A stretch of 64,000 nucleotides of DNA from Endomychus coccineus (lineage: Eukaryota; Arthropoda; Insecta; Coleoptera; Endomychidae). Positions 36,722-52,100 of this stretch are shown here, piece by piece. Every line of letters starts with the position of its first letter. Positions within the stretch are counted from its first letter, which is position 1. The notes under the pieces were generated by a model, which worked only from the letters and a program-made list of their open reading frames with translations, did not search any database and was not told the DNA's origin. The position numbers and the translations under genes were made by a program. Location of the stretch: positions 248,001-312,000 of the forward strand of contig OY294069.1 of the NCBI GenBank assembly GCA_958510875.1, read 5' to 3'.

Positions 36722-37570
36722 AAATCAGTGTTAATGACAAACCTTTTATTAAGAGATAATAGGATAATACCCTACATTCCTACAATATTAAATATCAAAA
36801 TAAATTAAAGGCATGAGAACCAGTAGAAATTTTCAAAGGCTTAAAATAACTATAGTAAAATTTTAAATGATGAATTAGAATTGTACTAAAACAATCTTTT
36901 CGATGTCTTGATAATATAAAATTCCCCATAATCCACTTACTTGTACCTTCCTAGTAATCCTAGTACATGTCCGCACTAACATTTCATAACTACCTCATTA
37001 ACTCTACCCTACCCTACTATATCTTATTTCAAGTATTCAATCCCAGCATTGATTAATATATTAATTAATAATCACAGCAAGGTGACCATTTGTTTGCATT
37101 CCAACAGGCACATTCCGATTTATCATTTACTTTATTTTGATAATTGGCTACTTTGTAGCCAACAGGTCCTCAGTACTTTTTTTACAATATTTATAGTGAA
37201 GGATGATGGTTTCTTATATATAGTGTTGTAGTGTATCCACATTGTGAACACTTATTAGAGTATATTATTATGGCATGACGCCATGTCGTTAATATCTAAA
37301 TATTGACGAGAATATTGTTTTTATTGGAAGGTTCAAAGTGCTTGGAAAGTTTTAATTTACAGAATATTAAACAAGTTCATCATTATCTATTTAGGCAAAT
37401 CATATCTAATATTGCCTGTAGTAAGTGTTGCCTGAATACCTACTAATTCAGAATGGTGTAATATCATTACTAGCAGCGTTGATTGAATATTAAATATTCA
37501 CTTAACGCTAGGCAGTACTAAATATGAGTTAGATTAAGTTCGACAACAGTCGAGATATTACTCGCACAGT
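36722..37570. other. Intergenic, upstream of the isovaleryl-CoA dehydrogenase gene
   Basis: AT-rich with no supportable gene or repeat. It should include the promoter and 5' UTR of the next gene. Confidence 0.35.
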
Positions 37571-40500
37571 ATGGCATTGAAAAGTAGCAAGTTATTCAAA
37601 AATGTTGCCTCAATTTACAATCAAAAATGCAGGGAAGTATCCCAGCATTATCCCATCGACGAGCACATATTTGGATTAACTAACGAGCAAATTCAGGTGA
37701 GTGTGTAGCATTCTTGTCCCTTATTACTGTAATGTTTACTTAATATTGTAGTTGAGAGAGACGATATTTAATTTTGTTCAAAAAGAATTGGCGACTAAAG
37801 CCACTGAAATCGACAAAAATAATGAGTTCGTGGAATTGCGAAGTTTTTGGAAAAAACTGGGCGATTTAGGCGCGTTGGGTAAGTGATTGAAAACTGGTTA
37901 ATGTTAATAGTATTTTTCAAAATTAGAAATCGTAAATCTTTTTTTCACATACTAATGGTAAATACATTCATAATCTCTTACCATAAAATGAAAAGATAAA
38001 CGTAAGACCACCAGATTAGATAATTCTAAACATTTATTTTTGTTGCTCAACTACAATAAAATTGTTGTATAATTTTTAAATAATTGTAATCGATAGCTAT
38101 TCACTATAGTAGTGCTAGATTCAATGTATTTATAATTATATTCTGGGTATAAGGTGACCCGAAACGTCATTGTACATTCTATTTGAAAAATCTAACGAAA
38201 ACAATAGAACGGACTTTAAGTATTGGGACTGTTAAAAAATGTCAAATGATTAGTCTAAAATCCGTGAACTTACGACGTTTACAATGCGAGACTATGCAAA
38301 TAGGATAGATAATAATTGTGCATATTCTACCAAATACACAATAATAATTTCGGGATTATAGTAGAAATAGTGATGTCATATTGGGGTTCATAAGTTCAAC
38401 TATCAATAAAGTAACAGATAACTCGACTGGATAATTCAATCTATTAATAGATATTTACAATTATCATTGTATATTACGATATAGTAGCTTTTTTTTTACA
38501 ATTTTTGGCTTATTTTATTTAATTGACGATTTATTTACTTAAAAATAATATATTGATTTCGTGATTCTCTTTCTAAATTAGGATTTACATATATAAAAAA
38601 CAGTGTAATTACGATTTTTGTGAACATAAATTTGTTCGATCTATACCTATCACGGTATGTTCATCGTCATCTCGTACCGTTTCAGTACGGTACAATCTAT
38701 ACCGCATTGAATTTCTTACCTGTGGAAGTTTTTCGATTCATATCTATAATTAATACACAATTGAAATGTTTTGAATTATATAATTTTTAGGTTCATGTCG
38801 TTAAAAATTATAAGTAAAAACAATTAGAATGATAACTCATTAGGAAAAACAATTATTGTAATTTGACAATGTATATTGTAAGAGGTTGTCATTTCGTAAA
38901 AATATTTTGGAATATCATAATAGCTGAAGTACAGGTCAGTATAATCAACGTAATTAGCAGGCGGGCTAATGGTGTATTTATACACGGTACCTACCAATCG
39001 AGAATTCTTCACAGGTAGAAAATCAATCGGGGATACAACGAGAAAAATAAAAGGTTGAAACGAAACGGATTGAATCAGTAACTAGTCTTATATTATTATA
39101 ATATTTGACCCTAAATTGTAAATGTTTGATATGCTTAGCTCGAAATTTCATTATTACATTATTGTTTGTGACATGAAGGTATCACCGTGAGTTCAGATTA
39201 TGGAGGTACCGGGGGATCTTATTTGGACCACGTGATAATAAATGAAGAGATGTCTCGAGCTTGTTCCGCCATAGCGTTGAGTTATGGTGCTCATTCTAAT
39301 CTTTGTGTCAATCAAATCCATCGCAACGGAACCGAAAAGCAAAAGCAAAAGTATTTACCGAAGGTAACAGTCGCATCATCAACATTTTTTTTATTGTTTT
39401 ATTTACATTGCATTATTTAGATTGGAGTAATAATTGTTATATTTCGTATGTGAAGCTCTGTTCCGGGGAACATTTTGGAGCCTTGGCGATGTCTGAATCG
39501 GAGGCAGGTTCTGACGTGGTTTCTATGAAGTTGCGAGCAGATAAGAAGGGTGATTATTTTATTCTGAATGGAAGCAAATTTTGGATTACAAACGGACCAG
39601 ATGCGGATGTTGTTGTGGTTAGAAAACGATATATAAGCTCTATATTAGTGCATTTTATCATGATCTACTGTTTAAGGAAAAAAAATTATGTTATTTGTTC
39701 TTGTATGTTATAGGTATACGCCAAAACAGACATAAATGCGAAAAAACCTAAACACGGTATATCGACTTTCATAGTGGAAAAGGGAACTCCAGGATTTAAA
39801 GCGGGTCCCAAGTTGGATAAACTGGGAATGAGAGGTTCGAATACCAGTGAACTCATCTTCGATAATTGTAAGATTCCCAAAGAGAATTTGATTGGGCACG
39901 AGAACAAAGGGGTTTACGTGTTAATGGGTGGTTTGGATTTGGAAAGGCTAGTTTTAGCGGCAGGTCCTGTTGGAATTATGCAAGCTTGCTGTGATACTGC
40001 ATTCTCGTACGCGCATATTAGAAAACAATTCAACACTAATATCGGACAATTCCAGCTGATACAGGTGGGTTAACAGGATATTAGTACGAGATTCAGTAAA
40101 ATTGTTCTCGCACACCGATGTCATGAAGGAATGGGTTTCTTTCGAGATATTTTATTTACTTGTGACAAATCCATGTGATTCATACTTTTATATTGAACCA
40201 CGTTATAAAAATTGGAACATGTTAAATCTTATTTCTCTTGTACATCTTAATCGCTGGTTACTCAACCAACAAATAAAAACTCGTCGATGTATTTTAGAGT
40301 AGAATTTCGAATATTTCAGGCAAAATTAGCTGACATGTACACAACATTGGGAGCCTGCAGGAGTTATTTGTATAACGTAGCCAGAGCCTGTGATAATAAG
40401 AAAATCAATAGTAAAGACTGTGCTGGTGTTATTTTATACTGTGCTGAGAGAGCTACACAAATGGCTTCTGATGCAATTCAAATATTAGGTATGTCATCAC

Positions 40501-42052
40501 TTTACATATTTACCATTAAGATCGTTGTTAGATATTCGCCTTATTTTCTTTTTCACTTTTGTTAGCACAATTTTTCGCTTTGAGACACTTGTGTGTTCAT
40601 TTATTATTGAAACACTAACGTGACTATAGTTTCGGTAATTAGCGCGTGTTTGAAGTTTGAATATGTGGAAATATATGACTGGAATGCATAATAGTAAATA
40701 AATAAAAGGGTAGTCAATGAAGTAATGAGGACATTTTAATACGGAGATTTAATAGGCAAGTATAAGTAAGTGAAAAGGAGGAAACTGTATGTTATCAAGA
40801 CATCGAAAAGAATGCTGTGATACATAGTCGTAATTTTCTGTATATTTTGTGACCTTGCTGGTTATTAAGATTTACAGTTGGTTGGGGAGATGTCAAATAA
40901 CTAAAACTACTTAAGCTCTGTTGCCGAGGTGTCGACTTTTAACTCTGAGAACGACTTTATAAAAGTCGAAACGTCGGCAACAGAGCGTAAGTGGTTTTAG
41001 TTATTTGACCTCTCTCCAACCAACTCTAAATCTCAATAGTTGTAATTGATTGTTTAAAATTTTCTTTATTGTCTTTATTTTTGTCATTTTAAAACATTTA
41101 CTGTTTGTAGTGTTTCATTTAGAACCTCTGCTCTTAATGTACCAAACTTTCAGTTCATCTAAATTTGGAAACGCATAACTGCTAATGAAAGAAGTTATAA
41201 TAATATTATGATATTTTATGTTAGGTTGAAATTTCATCCAATTGATCAACATAATGTATTTCACAACTCTATGTTTCATACTGACACCTGCTGTCAGGTT
41301 GACTTTCGAAATTATTGACACTATAATATAAGCTTCTTTCATGGTGACGAGTTCGAAAAATATCTAATCCCAAATATGTTAGGGGAAACGTATAATGATG
41401 AGGAATTAGTATTTTTTGTAAAAGAATAAATACTTGAGTAAGTTAATAATGCACTAGAGGTAAACTGTCAGTTCACTTTGATACTTTGAACACGCACACG
41501 TTGCAATTTCGCGCTGGATTAGAGAAAACTTAAAGGATTTTTAGTGCTATAAATTAATTTTTATCCAAGATAAAGGCAAAAACGCAACCCCATGAATCTT
41601 GAAAATCTGGTTTTAAGCTCTGAGCATGCATGCAATCAAACCTTCAAAGTTTAATCTGTTAACCATCTCGGAGATATAAGAGGTAATATATAATTTAAAA
41701 TCTTTCAATAGATGTTTCTAAATCATTTCCAATATATTTTCTGTTCCTTCAATCATACATTTGACTCGCAGAAAGGTTGGAAAGCAAAGTTAGGACTTTT
41801 GATAGACACATTACCATTTACAAAAGCTTTGTGAAAGTTTGTTTAGTTTGTACTCTCAGCCACTCAAAGAATTATAATATAGACTAGAATGCTAATTTAT
41901 TTATGATAATATTTTCAGGTGGAAATGGCTATATTAACGATTATCCAACGGGTAGATTAATGAGAGACGCAAAGTTGTACGAAATCGGTGCTGGCACATC
42001 AGAAATTAGAAGACTGATTATAGGAAGAACGCTAAATTCTGAATATTCTTAA
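37571..42052 (+). CDS. IVD: Isovaleryl-CoA dehydrogenase, mitochondrial
   Basis: This FAD-dependent acyl-CoA dehydrogenase oxidises isovaleryl-CoA to 3-methylcrotonyl-CoA in leucine breakdown, passing electrons to ETF in the mitochondrial matrix. Seven exons (37571-37696, 37752-37878, 39179-39363, 39456-39617, 39714-40064, 40320-40488, 41919-42052) join in phase to 417 residues (human about 423). The basic, Asp/Glu-poor start [19 protein letters not shown] fits a transit peptide. Seen: [56 protein letters not shown], whose Glu (about residue 277) aligns with the IVD-specific catalytic base; and [10 protein letters not shown]...[17 protein letters not shown]. The position of that Glu separates IVD from other acyl-CoA dehydrogenases. 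Converges on the Zasp66-like gene. Confidence 0.96.
40866..41034. mobile_element. Foldback element in the last IVD intron
   Basis: Reverse-complement arms of about 70 bp: AGTTGGTTGGGGAGATGTCA followed by AATAACTAAAAC and GCTCTGTTGCCGA on the left, mirrored on the right by GTTTTAGTTATTTGACC, TCTCCAACCAACT and CGGCAACAGAGC. A roughly 25-bp loop joins them. No coding capacity. The arms differ at several positions, so it is older than the 10.6-kb foldback. Confidence 0.75.
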
Positions 42053-42070
42053 TGTTTGAAAATTTTATAA

Positions 42071-42076
42071 AATAAA
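42071..42076 (+). promoter_or_regulatory. Candidate polyadenylation signal of IVD
   Basis: AATAAA 19 bases past the stop codon. Minus-strand AATAAA hexamers from the opposing gene occur within about 50 bases, so the two transcripts may end in the same spot. Confidence 0.5.
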
Positions 42077-43163
42077 ACGATTCGTTACATAAATATACGT
42101 TTTATTCTATTTATATAAATAAATATACATAAAATAACAATCCTTTTAAATATAGTACATAAATATTTTCTCGTGTGATTGTTCATACAATACTTAATGT
42201 AGTTGCATCTGAACAATAATTCTACAGGTAAGAGGAACTCTTGACGTGTAGGTTTTTCTGACTAGACTTCACTCGATTTCAATGTAAAATGAATAATAAC
42301 GAAACAAAAGATAGACATCTAGATAGCTAGGCGAAATCACATATTATTTGCATCAGCGAATAAGCTGATTTCACAAACACAACATAAATTAAATAAACGT
42401 ATCATTAGACCTTAATATAAGAAATATTCATATTATTTTTCATACCCCTTGAACTTATCATTGCAAGATGTCGATGTTAACGTGTTTGGCTCTACGTGTT
42501 TGCAAGCCTGCAGGGATAAATTTCAACAGATATCATTTACAAAAAGGGCAATTTCAGCTGTTATTTCATAACTGACAGTTAGGAAGCGTTGTAAATGAAA
42601 CTACGCTGTATTTCTTAACTCGCGTTGCGAGTAACGGTAATGAAGAATATAGAAAAGGTACTAAATGTTGCAGGTAAATTGTAAATTGATAGTCTAGATT
42701 CAATTATAATTTGTTTCACATCTTTCTATACAATTTTATAAGCCACATGTAAAAAAATGTGTTTTGATCGGAAATTTATAATTTAATACATTTGGTTGAT
42801 TAATGAATATCTACTAATTGGTTGTATGGGTCTTTTAACAAAACGTCCGGTTACATGAGAATTTATGTTTTCAAATAGACCCATTATAATCTGCATCTGC
42901 ACACATAATTTGAAAAATTTACTCCAAAATGGTAACAAGTTGGTTGAACTCCTGGTACTGATTCTATTCGATACCTTCGACAACGAACGCGAACTGTCAA
43001 AATACACAGTGTAGTTTCATTTTAAATTTCTCTGATACTGTTCACATAGTTTGAATTTCGTTTCAAATGAAAACGAATGTGTTATCTTCATCTTTTTTTA
43101 CGATGAAGATAACGCATTCTCCATTTCTCCAGTTCCATGTTTTAAAGTGGCGTGCTATTGAAT
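42077..43163 (-). other. Probable 3' UTR of the Zasp66-like gene
   Basis: About 1.1 kb between the two convergent stop codons without supportable coding sequence. An imperfect inverted repeat around GTTATCTTCATC / GATGAAGATAAC lies at 43082-43112 and could form a small hairpin in the transcript. Confidence 0.35.
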
Positions 43164-46100
43164 TTAATAATTGGTTTCTGGAAGAACGCTCAACATCAAT
43201 CTCCTGAAAGAACCACTCTGGTGGATGATGTCATCGCCACCTATGGAATTAGCATAAGTGGGTTGTTGGTTTACCACGTAGCTTGGCTTCTGAAAATAAT
43301 TTCAAGTTAAGAACATTATGTGTTAAATCAGCTTTAATTTTCAGAACAATTTGCTAACTTCCTCAAATTCACTGAATGTAGCCAAATATTCAAATAAATT
43401 AGTTCAAGATAAATTGAAAGGTGCATGGAAAGTTTTGAAAAGACAGATAAAGCACAAACATAAATTAAAGTAGTTTTCAGATATTTTCCATTTTGTACAC
43501 ATAGTGACCTGGTGTTTAAATAATATTTAAGTCATGGTTATAAAAACTTCAATAATCATATATTTTTAAAAGATATTAGAATGATAATATTTAGTACCGT
43601 AAATTTTCATAGCTTCGACCAAAACTATTCTATTCTACCTGGAAATTCCGCCAAATATTGACTATTCCAAGTGTAGGTAGGGATCTTTAACGTGCGGTGA
43701 CATTGAACAGCTCACGGGACCTACAGTTTTATATCCGAAGGAAGGCACGGTTATATATATTTTGTCCAATGAATATCACCGCCTTTTGCCAGAAATATTT
43801 ACGATATGTATCGAATCTACTTCAGCCATCACCCGGGTATGAGGCCGGGTCGTCGGAGTAAGTGGAAACCGAGAAAACCACTACAGAACCGGAAGCTGAT
43901 CGGTTGCATCATTGAACATTAAAATACATTTTTGGCAGGTGGAATACTTCTCAAGGTAAGGAACACAGTTTTCTAATTTGTTTCAAACAATATATGTCAT
44001 CAGTAGTTTAACGAGTTGCAAATGTGCTCTGAAATTTGCGTCATGATTATTATTATGTTGTCCATGAGTAATTCGGGGGAAACAGAGTGTAGACAAAACA
44101 CAATGTTTTTCATTTTATACAGGCATATCAGAAGTCCACATGCATAATGTTGCAGCTAATGTGAACGGAAGTGATGTATTCGGAAGCAATGTAGGTGGTT
44201 TTGTCGGCATTTAGAAGGAATGCGCTCATTGAGTATACTGCCCAGTGGAAGTACTGATGACATCCAGAAAAATACAGAAGCCAATAAACTATGTTATAAT
44301 TATCAATAATTCCAAAACTGACCGAAATTATGAGATTTTACGGTACCTACTCAATTAGTATATATTAAAATAACAACTGTACACAATTCTTTGTAACGAA
44401 AATTCAGTAATATAAGTTGGTTAGTATGTTCAATAATCAACTTGTCAAATTGAAATAAATCAAATAATTGAAAATGAACTACTAATGTATTACGGGTTAT
44501 ATAAGAATGAGAGCATTTGATAATGATAATGATAAGCATTTTGGTACATACTGCATGTGAATAAGCTAGACACGTAGAGGCAAGATAAAGCCGATTATTG
44601 CGAATGCGTTACCTTGGCCGAAACGTTTTTGTTTGGAGTGTACACTTTACTCTGCGGGGGCAATATTTCATGAACTACATCCCCCAATTGTTCTTCCTGT
44701 ATGGCTTTGTAAGTCTCGCTTTCAGCGGGATTGAATTTTACGTGTTTTCGGATTCTGCAAATAATAATAATATTATTGATTGACCAATGATTAGAATAGC
44801 TGGCAGAACAAAGAACTTACGGCGTTACTCCAGTTTGTTTTTGGATTGTGTCTACGACGTTGGGTTCGCTGTACAGATTTAATGGTGAATTGAATTGTTT
44901 GTGAACCAACTAGAAAATAAATGGAATAAATCATATACTAAATGAAATAATGATCGGAATATGAAATGATATGAAGGGCAAAAAAGCTAAAGTTTTCATA
45001 TATAGTGGTAGTGGGTAACAGACTCATGGTATTTTTGTATTTTCCTATACCTATCGTCTCCAGAATGAATGTATTACTACATATTCGAAATGTACATAGT
45101 TTCTTCAACCACAAAAAGATATTTTACAACGTTACAAAAATTCAATTGTATGATATATGAAAAGATACATTTCACGGACCAGGTTTGAAAAACGTGAAGA
45201 AATACCAAGAGTTACACACTCTAATATATATTTCTTAGCCATAGATATGTCGTTAGGTTAATTTTATTTCAATAGAAATAGTGATAATAGACTTTAGCAG
45301 ATTGCAATTTTAGTTGTTTAGAGTGGAGCCAGGAATTATTTGTTTCATGCCAATTTAAAACATGCTTTGAATGATTTCTGATTTACTTGAAGCAATATTC
45401 ATTTGAAACGAGTTGGCAGTGGAATTATTTAATTTTCGTATTAGCTTTCGTGATTTGGAGTGCCTGCAGAGGTAATTATGGTAAACATGTCAGACAGTTC
45501 TCTTATACATGAGGTAACACTGTAAAATGTTATATAATATAATTTACTTTAGTAAACTAAATTATAGTTCTCTTATAGACGGAGACTTTTCATATTCCAA
45601 AGACAATACAATACGTAATTATTCCAGTTGTTTTTAATAACTGACTGAATAGTTCATTTATTAGATATCATAGAAATATTCAACAGTATTATATGCAATA
45701 AAACTAAGGTTTACTTTGTTAACCATCAGAGAATTTTCATTTTCGAACTTGATAAGTTAATTTTCAAACATGCAATGTGATAAATTATTGATGAATTTAT
45801 AGGTACTAAGTAAATAACTGGTTAATCAGTGATAAGTAACAACGGGTTTATAAATTAGCTGATAAGTGGTGTTCCGGGTGAAATATATTATGAAAATTGA
45901 ATTAGATCTAGAGAGGTATTTGAAGTAGGATAGGGAATGAAATAAAGATTGAATCCAAAAGTGATAATGTGGTGAAAATTTCTAGATCCAGGTGGTCGTT
46001 CATCAGTAGATTTTTGAGAAGATGTGTAAATAAAAAATCGGAAAATTTGTTCGAATGAATTGAAATGTTCATCGTACTTCAAACGATCTACCTGTTTGAC

Positions 46101-49100
46101 CCACGTACGAGGCATTGCACTATTCAGAAATTACTTTATAAACGCCTGATTTCCTAAGATTGTCCGTGTTGGTTTGAACCTTAGTTTTATTGTTATAATG
46201 GAACGTCACAAAGTAACGGACAACTGAATTCAATATTAGTTAAGAACTCAAAACAAAACCCGGTCGTTTGAAGGGTTTTACATAAACATAAATTCGATAT
46301 TAACCTGTTTGTTTGGGTCACCTGTTGATAATCTGTCTAAAACGGAATTCGCAACCTGTTGAAACGAACAACATTGTTATTAAATACATCTCACATTTGG
46401 TGTATTTATGTGTGTTTTTTCTGTTCAAAAACGAATTTTCAAGATGTGTGAAATATTACGTTTCGATTGCTTATTTTTATCAATGTGTACGAAGCAATAA
46501 AATACGTTTCTTACCAGAAGAAAATGTATATCACTGAAATAAAGGTATCTAACGGCTTAAACTCTTTTGAATTGTATCTTGAAAGTTAGAGCGTTTTGAA
46601 TTTCCCCATTCTTTGAAATATAGTAGTAGATTTCTTTAACGTCACCCCTCTTTCTCTTTCCATTCAAGAAAGTAGACTCTTGAAAGGTTCTATTTTTAAT
46701 ATTATGATCATATCTTATTGACTTTCCATGGGCGCGAGATATGGGAAAATAAAATGTTTGATGAAATGTACATGAATGTTTCAATCCCTATTTTCAATTT
46801 TGCTCCAAAGTATTAGAATATCAACAATAAATGAAACGAAAACAACGAATATGAAATAAATTTTTCTTAAGCTATAAAGGAATAACTGAAACGTAATTGA
46901 GATAGAGAACAGTTAACAATGATTTTCTACTACTTATGAGTATTGTTTTACTATTATCTAGTGAAACATCTAGTAAAAATACGATGTTTGTATTAATAAA
47001 AATAAAGGAATGATATTCTAGGTATTAAATGTTTTTCGTTAGTACCTTTTGCCTAATATGATAATCGGAGTCTAAGTAATGAGGTGGTGCTCGTACAGCG
47101 GGATTAGGATGATGACGTAGATAACTTTCAGTAGGACCTTGTTCACGTTTCACTTTAGCACCTGGAAGGACCAGAGGAGTCGTACGATACGGCTACAACA
47201 AAGGTAAACACATACACAATCACAATAATTACAGGACAATCATGAACATGGGCTTTTATATGATGCTGCTCAACAAATATCCTAACAAAGTGAAACAGTC
47301 ATATTCGCATATTAATCTTTTTCCCAGGAGTATATCCCAACTGTGTATTATAACACGCGCCGAAAATACCCTGAAGAATGTTCAACCTAAATTTTTCCCT
47401 ATTTATTCAACCCACTTCTACAAATTTCTTGACGGAATTATTTTTCGATTTTGCGTGAAAATGAAAAAAAAATTCGAAATTCAATGAAAATTACGATTAG
47501 GAAATTCCCTTGAAAATTAACTATTTTTCTCGATTCAAATGTACCTGCTAAGTAAAATTTTGTTGTTGGAAGATGATACTTTGTGAACATTCAATAGTTT
47601 TATTCAGTTAAATAGGGTATGTTGAATTGGTATATTAGCGTATACAACGTATATCTAATAAATTCGTTATGCTTCTAAACGATATTGCTGTAACACGTAT
47701 TTTTAAATGGGATACAGTAATAAATATAGCTTTATGTATCTTGTTTGCGCTCTGAAAATTAGTACTGTGGTTATTTTCGATGTAGGTTATTTAATACATA
47801 TACTGTATTTATAGGTGCATGTGTATTTTGACTATCTCGCACACCCATCTTCTAAGTTGTGACACCCTAAATCCAGATCTGCTCATTAACCGTCTCATTA
47901 TTATTATTAATTTGAAGTAATCACTGTTTTCATTCGTTATCCTGCATGTTGGGTTTATGAGAACATATTTGCGTCAACACAACACAAGCCCGATTTAGAT
48001 TTGGCTTAAAATAACCAACTACCTTTACTCTGACGAAATATCCGTTTGTTACTACAGAAATCAGTTCCTTCAAACTGATTTAGTTCATATTTATCAGTTA
48101 ATAAAATCGCTATAGAAGCGATGGTAAACTGACTTTTGTGTTGGAATGGAATTTTAAACAGTTATTAATATAGATAATGATGTTTTTACTAAATTTTGGT
48201 TCCGAATAGATTGACTTGTATTAATGTTATTCATCCTACGGATAGTATTAATTATTTTTCTTGGAAGAAAATAGACATGGCAAGATTTAGGACTGCAGTG
48301 ACTCAAAAAAAGGGGACTAGGTCGGTTTGTGAGATATTCTTAGCAGCTTTTATCACGATATCATTTTATAAACTTAAGATGCGAAAAGAAGATTGTCTAG
48401 GATGAGATGAATGCCACTACAAAAACATCACACAAGGTTTTTCGCTGATGATTAGACTAGAGTAATTTTAAAGGTCTTGAAGAACTGTATTCATTTTACG
48501 TGAAGAAAATGATTTTCATAAAAGTTGATTTACAGCAAAAGTATTCTCCAAAGAATCGATAAACACATTTCTATTCAAAAGTTTGATATTATGTATTGAA
48601 CAAGTTCTTCGTTAAAAGTTAAAATTATCTAATTGAAACATATTTTAGGTAAAAATAAACTGTGTTTATGGCACTCATATTTGTACAGGATTAATGTTGA
48701 TTGAATAAACCGTTAAATTGATCAACTTATTGGTTATCGTCGAACACATTAAGAGATCATCGTGTCTTACCCACATAATGGCAGATTCACGTTGATCGTC
48801 GTAAGGGAAATGTTCCCTGGAATTACTTCTAGAAAGTAACATGATCGAAAAATGAGCGCACTTACTCCCGATAGATACCTGTGCCCGACTAAGAATATAA
48901 CCGCTTTGAAATATCGCTTTGGTGGGGTTGACGCAAAACGAAATCCAACATTACTGAACATAGTTATTTGCGTAAAAATACTAATAAATCTAAAATCTTC
49001 ACGGTCTACGTACTGATACTGATGAATGGACAACTGGTCGACTCATTAAAATGTTTCGAATCCTCCATAAAAATAATATTCGTAATAAGTTAGCAAAAGA

Positions 49101-52100
49101 GATCTACTGATTAACGAAAAAAAAATGTATCAAACATCCTGTGATGCAGGGATATTAGAAGATCTAATAATATAACAATGATTTAATTAAGTTATGTTCA
49201 CTATCATAATATGTTCTGTTGGGCTTATGGCATTTAACAAAAGGCAACATTCTCAGTATACCCATCGCATATACGAGTAGAAACCAATGATGTCAATATA
49301 ACAGAGCTATTTTTAATAGACCTTACTTCGTGTTTCGTGAAGGTCTTTGGAACTTGGCCAAAACTAACGGTTCATTAATAAAATATTGTTAAAAGATAAG
49401 AAATCAAAATTGCGAATACTTGTTCTAGATCCAATAATAACCGATTTTAATTTATATCTATTCATATTTCCATTCCTAATAAATAGTTTTATGAACGTTT
49501 GGCTAGAAGCGTTGAATAAATATACGTAAAGATCAATAAAGCTTATTTCAGTTTGACGAACGAATTTGCAACTATTTGAAATAAAAAGATTTATTTCAAT
49601 CAAGTGTTGTCCGATAATTATAAATTTATATCACCAAAAGTGGCAATTATCTTGGGTGTGGAAGTTTTCATCCACTCTCAGCCTTAAAAGGAGAAATGTC
49701 TGCTAAATATTTTGGTTCCCAGTTTTTGCTTGCATTTTTATCGGATAAGAGGGTGTAGGAAAAATGGTCAACAGATTTCTTATGTTACAAAGTTTTCACT
49801 CATGATATAGCTGGATCACCGCCATTTACCTCGGAGCTGGTGTTAAATTCGCGGCTATATTAAAACTTTGCATGCATAAAGAACTGTTACAATAAAAATG
49901 AACGTTAGCGCTCACCTGCTTGGTAACGTGGACATTATCACCACTTGAATCTCTGGTTGTTCTGGGGGACGGATCGTACACTTCGAAATAATGGTCATCG
50001 ATCGACGTAAGAGGAGATGAATAGTATGGAGTTAGAGCAGCTCCTCCTGGACTGTAACCAGATGGTACGGTGCCTCCTCGAGGTGACAAATGTGGCGAAA
50101 CGGAAAGTGGACTATAATTATGAGAACTTGTCCTAGATGACCCTGTACTGGCGTTCTGCTTCGGAGAGATGTCTCTAGGAAAATACAACGATATGAACAT
50201 TTTATTTACACGAACCGTGAGCTTATGTTAATCATATTACGGGGGTTGGACACTCATATATGTTGCACCCCTAACAATTTGCCGCAGAAACAATATTTGA
50301 GATGTATATATTTTTGAAAAACCTTGAGCTACAAAATATTATTCCGAATAATCATGTTCGTTTGCCTCTCTTTTTTTTATTAGTTGAAATTTCAAATAAA
50401 CAATAGCTTCAACTCGTTAATTGTTACCAAATTAGGTATATTGTTTGAATTCCCGAAGAATGTTCTACCATTATATGATATTGAATAATTTATGTCTGGT
50501 AAACCTCAATCAGTACAAACATATCCTCCATCTAGATCACATACCAGTGTTTATAGAATTTAGTGAAGTAGCTCCCTGGGTTTGGGACAGATTGGGTTGG
50601 GTGGCCGACACATGATTTTCCGAACATGCTCTTCAAAATTGTATATTTATTGTATAACATGCGAGTTGTTAAGGTTATTTGAATTAAACGAACTTCACCC
50701 ACTAAACAGCTGACATGATATATTGCCAAAGATGATAAATTATGACATGACGTTGAAATTTCATTTGAATTGACAATCTATTATTATTAAAATATTAATT
50801 TCATGATACCACAGAATGATTAATTCAATTTAACCTTATTATAAAGTAAATATGGTTTATAACGATTTTAGAATTATCTCTATGACAAAAAACACAAAAA
50901 AGTGAGGTTATCACTTCGATGGAATACCTACTATAAAAATTTTAAAATATTAATCTCGAACATTTCTGCCCAGTAAACCACTGTTGTGTCAATGATACAA
51001 ATAGTATAGGTACAATAGATTCCATTTAACAACCCGAAGGTTATATGGCAAAAGTACCACTTGCAAGGGGGCTAGCAAGCTCGAAAACAATGTAATGTTT
51101 CTATAGTTGAAAACGTCACATCTCAAGAAGAGACAAAACGATCTGACCAACTCTGACTTGACAACAGAAATCTTTTCGCGCCAAATAGGTACAATGTTGA
51201 ACAGATGTGTTTAGAATGTTATGATTATGATAGAAAAGATTCTCTCTGTACCGGTATTACTGATTTAAAGTATTAGTTTTCTACATAAACACAATTTGAA
51301 ACATTATAGAGAAATATATGAAAAAGTGTCTAATGAATTAAATTTGTATAAATTTGAATCAATGATCAGTTCTATGATTTACAGAATTAACGTCACGTTT
51401 TATGTGAGTCACCTCCAGGATTGATAATAATTGGTTTCTTTAGCTGAAATTTCAACATTTTTATAATCGAACTGATATGGTCATAATCAAAATAATGTTT
51501 AGGAAGGGCGGGGAGGTTATATCTCGTGGGTGTTTTAATTAAATTGTATAGATTGCGATGGAACTTATGCAGGAATTTCTGAATAATTTTTACAAAAAAG
51601 AAAGAATGGCCATAAGTATGGTACTAAAAACAAAACCTCAGAAAATTCCACCACCATTGCTAAACATTGTTTTGATTATAACTATCAGTTCGATTACATA
51701 AAATGTTAATATGTTAACTAAAGAAACCAATTATTATAAAAGATCTATACGGGAGATGATTCACATAAAACGTGACGCTAATTCTGTAAATCGTAGAAAT
51801 GATGTACAATCATTAGTCAAATTTATACAAATTTAATTGAGTAAACATTTATAAATGTTGACACATTTCTTTATAATGTTTAAAATCGTGTTTAAGTAGA
51901 AATCTGATACAATAAATCAGTAATACAGGAATGGTGAGGATCTTTTCATAGTCATATTTACATATAATTCATACACACTCACGCAAAAAGGCTCCAAAAC
52001 TGACATTTACTCGAAGATACGATTATACGCTGATTACAATACTTCCTTATACTAGCTATAGTGAGGAAAATAAAATTTTATTGATAAATTTTCAGAGCAT

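Noticed and set aside
45888..46115. Possible alternative exon of the Zasp66-like gene
   Set aside because: Open for 75 codons but no convincing acceptor/donor pair or family match; could not be supported.
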